Assembly: GCA_036939975.1 (NCBI GenBank)
Contig: JALLPB010001298.1
Span: forward strand, 1-10,380
Direction: 5' to 3'
DNA: 10,380 nucleotides
From: Cyclostephanos tholiformis
Lineage: Eukaryota > Bacillariophyta > Thalassiosirophyceae > Thalassiosirales > Thalassiosiraceae
Under the pieces are notes generated by a model. The model ran no database searches, had not been told where the DNA came from, and was given only the letters and a program-made list of their open reading frames with translations. Position 1 is the stretch's first letter; each line of letters opens with the position of its first letter. Positions 1 to 7,100 of the stretch are shown here, piece by piece. The position numbers and the translations under genes are program-made.

Positions 1-2597
1 ACGCTGGTTTCAGCCTCGGAACATCGATGGAACACCACCGATGTTTCCGCGTGTACATAACAAGAACACGGGCGACAAGAGTGAGCGACACAGTGCATTT
101 CAAACATCAATACATCACAAATCCAACGATCTCACTGGAATCAATGGTCGTGGCGGCCGCTCAACAACTAGCGGTCGCACTAAAAGGCAATGTCCCGACC
201 GGAAACGACACGGCGGACGCGCTCACAAAGGTGAGCGAACTATTTACAAAAATAGCAGCACACAAACAAGCAGCTGCAACGGCGAAGGCAAACCGGAACA
301 CACTCCGCAGCAACCAAACGGCACAACAGATGACTCACTCTCCAAGGGTGGACGAATGCCCAATTTCAAGGGTGGCCACACCTCCAAGGGTGACAACTCA
401 ACCGGCTGATTGTCGCGTACCCAATGCAAACCCTCGGGAAGATTGTCGCGTGAGGGTGGAAAAGGGGCAGATTGAATCGCCCAGTGTGGGGGCACTGAAG
501 AGTGTTGAATTTATGACCGCAAGGAGACTACGATCCTCCCTCCGGCCAAATTACATCTCCCAGGATGAGGAGGACAGCGTCTCGCCACCCGAACGAAGGA
601 GGACACGCTCCCACACAGGCAGCGTAATGCAAGAAGCAATGCTGGCAAGCGTGGATGTATCCCAACCGAACTATATTGCATCGGAGGATATCGGCCTCCT
701 CAACTTCGCAAGCACCCGTACCAAAACAACATTCGAGATCACGCCGCAGCAACTGTCCCAGAGACGACTGCCCATGGAATGGTTCTGCGACATGGCAAAT
801 GCGGTGTTGGGAGACAATGGTGAATTGCTGGAGTACAAACACTTGATCGCCAATCCCAAAACAAGAGCGATCTGGACACAATCGTACGGGAATGAAATCG
901 GCCGATTGGCACAGGGCATGCCGGGTCGAAACACCAGCACCAACACAATCCTCTTCATCAAGAAGGATCAGGTTCCAAAGGAGTGGGCAAAGGACGTCAC
1001 ATATGGCCTTATCACCACCCTAATCAGACCTGAAAAAATAGACGAGCCAAACAGAACAAGGTTGGTGGCAGGCGGCAACCGAGTACATTATCCTGGCAAC
1101 GTAGGGACACCAACGGCCAACCTACTCACCGTAAAACTCCTCCTGAACAGCATCATCTCAACAGAGCACGCACGATTTATGACCATGGACATCAAGGATT
1201 TCTACCTAAATACCCCGATGGCACGCTACAAATACATGCGCCTACGCCTCGTGGACATGCCCGAGGACGTGATTGAGCACTACAAACTCCGCGAGATTGC
1301 AACCCCGGACGGCGCCATCTACTGCGAAATACAAAAGGGAATGTACGGCCTGCCACAGGCCGGAATCATTGCCCAGCAATTGTTGGAAGAGCGCCTCGCC
1401 AAGCACAGATATCGCCAAAGCACCACTACCCCAGGATTGTGGAAGCACGACACTCGCCCCATTTGTTTCAGCCTCGTTGTGGATGATTTTGGCGTCAAAT
1501 ATGTCGGAGAGGAGCATGCACAACACCTGTTGGAGACGATACGAAGTTATTATAAATGCTCAGCAGATTGGGAAGGGGAACGATATTGCGGACTCACCTT
1601 AAAGTGGGATTACGCCAACCGGAAGGTACATCTCTCGATGCCGGGATACATCGACAAAGTCCTCGCCCGTTTCCAACACCCGCATCCTACGAAGCCCCAA
1701 CACCAACCGTACCCCCACGTCAAAGTCAACTATGGTGCAAAGACACAATACGCGAAGGAGGTGGACAAATCTCCCCCCCTGGACAAGGCTGGCAAAAAGT
1801 TTATCCAGGAGGTCTGCGGAGTTTTCCTTTTCCTCGCACGAGGAGTCGATGGTGGTCTCCTCCCCCCCTCAGCGCCCTCTCGTCCCAACAATCAAGTCCG
1901 ATGGAAGAAACAATGAAATTAACAAAACAATTCCTCGATTACATGTCCACGATGGACAAGGCTATCCTCACCTTCAACGCGAGCAACATGGTCCTAGCCA
2001 TCCACAGCGATGCCTCGTACCTATCCGAGCCAAATGCACGGAGTCGGGCGGGCGGCCACATGTTTATGGCCGGCAACGAGGCCATCCCACGCAACAACGG
2101 AGCCGTCCTCAATATTTCCCAAATAATCAAGGCCGTCATGTCATCCGCGGCGGAGGCGGAGTTGGGCGCACTATTCATAAATGCAAAAGCAGCGGTATCG
2201 ATGTGACAAACACTCGTCAAACTCGGCCACCCCCAACCTCTAACCCCGATGCAAACAGACAATGCAACAGCGAACGCACTACTCACGAACAAAATCATGC
2301 CTAAAGCTTTGAAAGCCATGGACATGCGTTTCCACTGGCTGCGTTGCCGCAACGCCCAGGGTCAATTTCGGTATTATTGGCGACCGGGCACACAGAATCT
2401 AGCTGATTACTTCACGAAGCACCACCCAGCTAGCCATCACACAGCAGTCCGACCTACAATTCTGACAGCTGTAACAGACAAGGAATACTAAGCTATTTGC
2501 AACGTCACCAGGCAAGGCCAAGGCATCAGCAACTACGAATTCCTTTGTACAAAAATTACTCACTACTCCTAAGTTTCAAGCAGCAGCAGCAGCCTAA
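1..2597 (+). pseudogene. Degenerate Copia pol (end of integrase, RT, RNase H)
   Basis: This is the 3' part of pol from copy E1, recognised by alignment to the intact E2 pol. The frame is open from the window start to 1916 and covers the integrase C-terminus, the variable linker and the whole RT, including MDIKDFYLN near 1186-1212 and VVDDF near 1478-1492. A C-run at 1862-1868 is one base shorter than in E2 (tccccccctc against tcacccccctc), so the frame shifts and ends at a TGA at 1914-1916. RNase H continues in the next frame. There an arginine CGA of E2 (7971-7973) has become TGA at 2204-2206. A two-base deletion near 2488 creates TAA at 2489-2491, ahead of the ancestral stop at 2595-2597. 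RNase H residues (HSDASY, EAEL, TDNAT) are still recognisable. Three independent breaks make a sequencing artefact unlikely. Confidence 0.92.
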
Positions 2598-2601
2598 TCA
2601 C

Positions 2602-2614
2602 TACGGCAAGGGTG
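2602..2614 (+). other. Polypurine tract region of E1
   Basis: The short purine-rich stretch ggcaaggg lies just before the LTR and is identical to the one before the 3' LTR of E2. In LTR elements this site primes plus-strand DNA synthesis. Here it shows that the LTR at 2615 is preceded by E1 internal sequence and not by a genomic target site. Confidence 0.65.
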
Positions 2615-2647
2615 TGTTAGACCTACGGAATCCTAAGGCCTACTATT

Positions 2648-2672
2648 GGCGGGAAACCAATGGATTCCCGCC
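2648..2672. promoter_or_regulatory. U3 palindrome with paired E2F-like half-sites (middle LTR)
   Basis: GGCGGGAA and TTCCCGCC are perfect 8-base inverted arms, and the inner CCA/TGG extends the stem after one A-A mismatch. Each arm resembles the E2F/DP site TTTSSCGC, though on this copy the right arm reads aTTCCCGCC. It lies in U3, upstream of the predicted start of transcription. Binding by a cell-cycle factor is inference. Confidence 0.45.
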
Positions 2673-2799
2673 ATATTGGGACAATCCTTAAGTAAGTATT
2701 AGGCACACATTCTCCTATGAGAATACGGAAACAAGAAGTGAGAAAGGCCGTAATAAACCAACGACAAAATGCCATACTGGCGACCCACGATGCTAATAG

Positions 2800-2819
2800 G
2801 GACAATCTTAATATTGTCC
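2800..2819 (+). promoter_or_regulatory. Core promoter palindrome with degraded TATA (middle LTR)
   Basis: GGACAAT and ATTGTCC form 7-base inverted arms around cttaat. The TATA position reads tcttaata at 2806-2813. The same palindrome in the 3' LTR holds tataaata. Two substitutions separate them, so this copy probably has a weaker promoter. Confidence 0.45.
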
Positions 2820-2831
2820 GATAGTCTCATA

Positions 2832-2844
2832 ATTGATAAATATC
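2832..2844 (+). promoter_or_regulatory. Putative transcript 5' end and self-primer segment
   Basis: The 13 bases attgataaatatc are the exact reverse complement of the 13 bases that follow the LTR. They begin 26 nt after the start of the TATA-like position, so a transcript would start at or very near this segment. They lie in a block of more than 40 bases that is identical in both LTRs. In Tf1 the RNA 5' end folds back on the primer site and is cut to prime minus-strand synthesis, and the arrangement here allows the same. Priming would yield a strong-stop DNA of only about 38-51 nt. Confidence 0.5.
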
Positions 2845-2868
2845 CTTTACATCGACTACCAAGCTAGG

Positions 2869-2874
2869 ATGTGA
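2869..2874 (+). other. Start-stop uORF (ATG TGA) in the E2 leader
   Basis: Within the U5 part of the middle LTR, ATG is followed at once by TGA. It lies between the predicted transcript start and the gag ATG. The 3' LTR has ACG here, so this copy alone carries the start-stop. Such elements can stall ribosomes and lower translation of the downstream frame; that effect is inferred. Confidence 0.4.
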
Positions 2875-2882
2875 GTTCAGCA

Positions 2883-2895
2883 GATATTTATCAAT
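2883..2895 (+). other. Primer binding site, complementary to the element's own LTR
   Basis: gatatttatcaat starts at the first base after the LTR, exactly where a minus-strand primer must anneal. It does not begin with TGG, so it does not fit the 3' CCA end of a tRNA, and I see no match to the anticodon-stem half of initiator tRNA-Met used by Drosophila copia. It pairs perfectly over 13 bases with 2832-2844, with the primer 3' end falling on the first base of this site. Confidence 0.55.
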
Positions 2896-2963
2896 CCATC
2901 GCAAGATTAACCGACCGACCAGCACGGCACAGCGCCCTTGACCCCAAGTGAACGAGATTCTCC
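2896..2963 (+). other. Untranslated leader of E2
   Basis: This short, C-rich leader lies between the primer site and the gag start and contains accgaccgacc repeats. A stop in the gag frame at 2949-2951 fixes the gag start at the next ATG. Packaging or dimerisation signals would be expected here, but I cannot identify one. Confidence 0.5.
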
Positions 2964-4169
2964 ATGTCACCATCAAAGTCATTGGGAGCGTATGAAACGC
3001 TCATCAACCAACGGGACAAAATGACCCACCTAAATGGCGTCATCACACCCGAAGCCATCGATCGCCTCGAAGATGAACTCGGCGGCATTTTCACTATCAT
3101 AAAAATGCACCACTACGAGCAAGGCCAAAAGTACGGCCACCTTGCAAGCGCCATCCCCAAGGCAAAGTACCGTCTAGTCATCAACGACACGACGTGGATG
3201 CACACGGCACCAGCGGACCCCGGCCCCTACTCAGCCGCCGCCATGGTTGCCGGGACAACAGCAGCCCAACGCGAACAACTCGGCGCCGCCCACAAAGTGA
3301 CGGTCGACAACCACGCCAACTACCTCAAAGTAGAGGAGGCGGGAAAGGAGCTCATCCTGTACGCCGTCGGCGACGATGCACTCGCCCCGCTAAAGAAGCA
3401 ATACATTGGTTTTGGGGACGAAACCGTTCTCTCAATGATCGTCCATCTTCGCACAAAGACGGCGATCAAGATGACCACTGCCCAGAAGCACGAATACCGC
3501 ACAAACGGGTACAATGCCGTGTGGGATCCCCCAACGAGCATCACAGCGTACTTCTCGACGCTGGATCGCTTCCAAATCTCCCTGGAAGACCGCGGAATCG
3601 CGACAAGCGTGGCAGAAAAATGCATGGCCGCGGGTGCACAGATGTGGGCAAGTGAAATGTTCACTGAGGAACAGATGCTCGGATGGGAAAACAAGCCCAC
3701 GGCAGACCAAACGTGGACCAACTTGCAAGCCTACTTCACCGAAAAATGGCTCGAACGAAAGCAATATTCCACCACGACGGCGAAACAATCACGTTTCAAA
3801 GAGGCGGCTCTGGCAGCCCAGGAGAAAGAAGCAGCGGAAGCAGAGGGCGAAACACAGGCCATGCTATTCGCCATGTTACAGGAACAACACGACAAACAAA
3901 TCGCGACCATGGAAGCCGCCAACAAGGCCAACATGGCCGCCATGATGGAACGCATGAGTGCACTCGTGGCAGCGGGACAAAACAAAGACAAAGTTGTCCC
4001 GCCCGGCACAACACCGGCGGCCAGCGAACCAAAACGCCCACGCCCCGCAAAGCACCTTTGCCCCAACTGCAATAAGATGGTATTCCATAAACCCGCGGAC
4101 TGCTATGAACTTGAAGCCAACAGGGACAAACGTTACGTGGGTTGGAAGTCCGCGATCACCCCGGCTTGA
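2964..4169 (+). CDS. gag: Gag (capsid-nucleocapsid) of Copia element E2
   Basis: This 401-residue protein should assemble the cytoplasmic virus-like particle in which reverse transcription takes place. The N-terminal and central part (about residues 1-270) is the capsid-like region. Residues about 275-335 are rich in Ala, Glu, Gln and Met and look like a long helix or coiled coil. A basic stretch (KRPRPAKH) precedes a zinc knuckle with Cys366, Cys369, His375 and Cys380, spaced CX2CX5HX4C, one residue longer before His than the classic CX2CX4HX4C. The start at 2964 is the first ATG after an in-frame stop at 2949-2951; its context is weak (T at -3). The frame ends with TGA at 4167-4169, 21 residues after the last knuckle Cys, and pol continues in the same frame. 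No part of E1 or E3 in the window covers gag. Confidence 0.9.
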   Translation: MSPSKSLGAYETLINQRDKMTHLNGVITPEAIDRLEDELGGIFTIIKMHHYEQGQKYGHLASAIPKAKYRLVINDTTWMHTAPADPGPYSAAAMVAGTTAAQREQLGAAHKVTVDNHANYLKVEEAGKELILYAVGDDALAPLKKQYIGFGDETVLSMIVHLRTKTAIKMTTAQKHEYRTNGYNAVWDPPTSITAYFSTLDRFQISLEDRGIATSVAEKCMAAGAQMWASEMFTEEQMLGWENKPTADQTWTNLQAYFTEKWLERKQYSTTTAKQSRFKEAALAAQEKEAAEAEGETQAMLFAMLQEQHDKQIATMEAANKANMAAMMERMSALVAAGQNKDKVVPPGTTPAASEPKRPRPAKHLCPNCNKMVFHKPADCYELEANRDKRYVGWKSAITPA

Positions 4170-4181
4170 CAGGGACCGGGG
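4159..4181 (+). promoter_or_regulatory. GC hairpin enclosing the gag TGA stop
   Basis: CCCCGG (4159-4164) and CCGGGG (4176-4181) form a perfect 6-bp stem, and the 11-base loop contains the gag stop TGA at 4167-4169. The base after the stop is C, which is a leaky context for UGA in many eukaryotes. It may assist readthrough into pol. A structured element just downstream of the stop is the known retroviral arrangement; a stop inside the loop is not a standard one, so the role is speculative. Confidence 0.35.
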
Positions 4182-7100
4182 ACAACAGTAGTAATTGTAG
4201 ATGCAGCTAAACTAGTAACACAAACTGCCAAACACGAATACAACTACTGGTCCCCACTAGCCTGTCTAGTCGACGCACAGGAGGAAAATGAAACCAAGGA
4301 GGACAGTCTATTGACAGAACCCAAACCCGACATGATCTTGGCTGCACAACCAGGCACAAATCATCTGGGCAGGGTAGCGGCGCATTGGGCACGCAAGTTG
4401 GCAAACAGGAGGGGTAGAAAATCAGGTGTGTTAGATTCAGGAGCAACTTCTGGTGCAGGCCCGGCAGGGGATGCGGATGAACTAGATGACACGGGACAGC
4501 GATCTCACAAAACATTCATGTTCCCCGACGGCAGGACGGCATCAGCAACACAACAAATGATGCTGAGGCACAACCTTCGCGATGGAGCGCGGGTAATAAA
4601 CATTGTGCCGGGGATGCACACAACACTGATCAGCGTCCCAAAACTGGCCGACGAACGGTACACAACAGTATTCCGTGACAAGGTGGCGGAAATATTTGAC
4701 AACGACACTACTATTGTTATGTCAAACAAACTTCCCATCCTCACGGCCCCCCGCTGCAAAACAACCGGACTTTGGCGGCTCGACCTCAACCCTGAGACCA
4801 AAATAACGGATCCACCAAATGAAGACTCCACAGAAACCGCACACGTCATCTTCGACCTTCCCAGCGCCCGCCAATCATTCCTCTGGTACCACGCCGCGGC
4901 GGGGTTTCCTCCAAAAGAAACTTTCCTAAAAGCAGTTCACCGTGGCAACTACGCGACATGGCCAAAACTGACCACCCAACTGATCCATAAGTATTTTCCC
5001 GATTCGGATGAATCGATCAAGGGCCACATCAAAGGCCAACGGCAGGGAGTACGCTCCACGAAATTCAACCACGTTGCCCCCTACGACGACGATGACACTG
5101 ACGACGTCCAAATAAAATTCGGAACAAAAGAACCAGTGAAGGAACAAAGCGGCAAAGACAATTCCATATTCTGCCGTGTCACAGATCTCACCGAAACAAT
5201 TCACACAGATCAAACCGGTGCTTTCCCACACACATCCACCAGGGGCAACAGATATATTATGGTCGGCATCCATCTTGACGCCAACTATATTTTCGTCGAA
5301 CCAATGAAGAACAGAACAGAAGGCGAAATGATACGATCATACCAACGTATGATCGACAGGATGAAGCGAGCGGGACTCGGCCTCCGCGAGCACAAACTCG
5401 ACAATGAAGCGTCGGAGGCTTTCAAGGAGTGCATCAACCAAAATGGGATGAAGTATGAACTAGTACCGCCGGGAAACCACCGACGCAACCAAGCCGAACG
5501 CGCCATACAGACATTCAAGGCGCACTTCATCTCTATCCTCGCCGGAGTCGACGACAAGTTCCCACTTTCCCTCTGGTGCCAACTCCTCGAGCCGGCCGAA
5601 CTCACCTTAAATTTGTTACGGCAATCGCGGATAACCCCCAACATATCGGCGTATGCACATGTCCACGGTCCCCACGATTTCATGCGAAAACCAATGGCGC
5701 CGCTCGGCTGCGCGATCCATGCACACGTGAAACCTGACGACAGACGCACGTGGGATACGCGGTCCGATGCTGGTTTCAGCCTCGGAACATCGATGGAACA
5801 CCATCGATGTTTCCGCGTGTACATAACAAGAACACGAGCGACCAGAGTGAGCGACACAGTTCATTTCAAACATCAATACATCACAAATCCAACGATCTCA
5901 CCGGAATCAATGGTCGTGGCGGCCGCACAACAACTAGCGGTCGCACTAAAAGGCAATATCCCGGCCGGGAATGACACGGCGGACGCGCTCACAAAGGTGA
6001 GCGAACTGTTTACAAAAATAGCAGCACACAAGCAAGCTGCTGCAACGGCGAAGGCACAACGGCTCACACTCCAGAGCAACCAAATGACACAACAGACGAC
6101 TCACCTTCCAAGGGTGGACGAACGACCAATTCCAAGGGCGGCCACACATCCAAGGGTGACAACTCATCCGGGTGATTGTCGCGTACCCAACTCAACCCCC
6201 CTGGAAGATTGTCGCGTGCGGGTGGAAAAGGGGCAGATTGAATCGCCCAGTGTGGGGGCACCTAAGAGTGTTGAATTTATAACCACAAAGAGGCTCCGTT
6301 CCTTCCCCCGGCCAAATTACATCTCCCAGGACGAGGAAGCCAGCGTCTTCCCACCCGAACGAAGGAGGACACGCTCCCACACAGGCAGCGTAATGCAAGA
6401 GGCGATGCTGGCATGCGTGAATATATCCCAACCGAATTATATTGCGTTGGGGGATATCGGCCTCCGCAACTACCCACGCACCCAAACCAACACAACAGTT
6501 GAGATCACGCCGCAGCAACTGTCGATGAGACGACTGCCCATGAATCGGTCCTGCGAAATGGCAAATGCGGTGTTGGGAGACAATGGCGAATTACTGGAGT
6601 ACAAACAACTGATCGCCAATCCCAAAACAAGAGCGACCTGGGCACATTCGTACGGAAATGAAATCGGTCGTTTGGCTCAGGGCATGCCGGGTCGAAACAC
6701 CGGCACTAACACAATCCACTTCATCAAGAAATATCAGGTTCCAGAGGAGCGGGCTAGGGACGTCACGTACGGCCTTATCACCACCTTGATCAGACCTGAA
6801 AAAATTGACGAGCCCAACAGAACAAGGTTGGTGGCAGGCGGCGACCGAGTACATTATCCTGGCGACGCAGGGACTCCGACGGCCGACCTACTCACCGTAA
6901 AACTCCTCCTGAACAGCATCATATCCACAGAACACGCACGATTTATGACCATGGATATTAAGGACTTCTACCTCAATACTCCAATGGCACGCTATGAATA
7001 CATGCGCCTACGCCTCGCGGACATGCCCGAGGACGTGATCGAGCATTACAAACTCCGCGATATCGCGACCCCGGACGGCGCCATCTACTGTGAAATACGA

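Larger units (their letters stand above)
1..2882 (+). mobile_element. Copia element E1, 3' part with its 3' LTR
   Basis: This is the right-hand part of a Ty1/copia LTR retrotransposon, cut by the window edge inside integrase. Base 1 onward aligns with E2 at a constant offset of about 5766 bases, so E1 and E2 belong to the same family and are closely similar. The internal part ends in a purine-rich stretch (2605-2612) followed by an LTR at 2615. That LTR is shared: it ends E1 and begins E2. The pol of E1 is broken while that of E2 is open, so E1 is a dead copy that could move only with proteins supplied by another element. Confidence 0.9.
2615..2882 (+). repeat. Shared LTR (3' LTR of E1, 5' LTR of E2)
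   Basis: This 268-bp LTR runs from TGTTAG to CAGCA and matches 8384-8653. The start could be two bases earlier (TGTG), because the flanking purine tract is the same at both LTRs. It contains an E2F-like palindrome (2648-2672), two direct copies of GGGACAAT (2678-2685 and 2799-2806), an AATAAA (2752-2757), a palindrome at the TATA position (2800-2819) and the putative self-primer segment (2832-2844). As promoter of E2 it has a poor TATA (tcttaata), where the other LTR has tataaata. Confidence 0.93.

Noticed and set aside
2497..2691. 64-codon open frame crossing the E1 3' end into the LTR
   Set aside because: It starts at a TTG in a decayed pol end and runs across the tract and U3; there is no sign of a separate gene.
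2883..2900. tRNA primer binding site
   Set aside because: It does not begin with TGG, and I could not see complementarity to a tRNA 3' end or to the initiator tRNA anticodon half. The match to the element's own LTR is exact.
4311..4313. TTG as the start codon of pol
   Set aside because: The frame is open without a stop back to the gag TGA at 4167-4169, and eukaryotes rarely start at TTG. Readthrough from gag fits better.
5285..5857. 190-codon antisense open frame over integrase
   Set aside because: Shadow of the integrase coding region, and no recognisable product.
6108..6217. Short regular repeats in the linker as a CRISPR-like or satellite array
   Set aside because: The units are only 7-11 bases, few in number, in frame and translated within pol.
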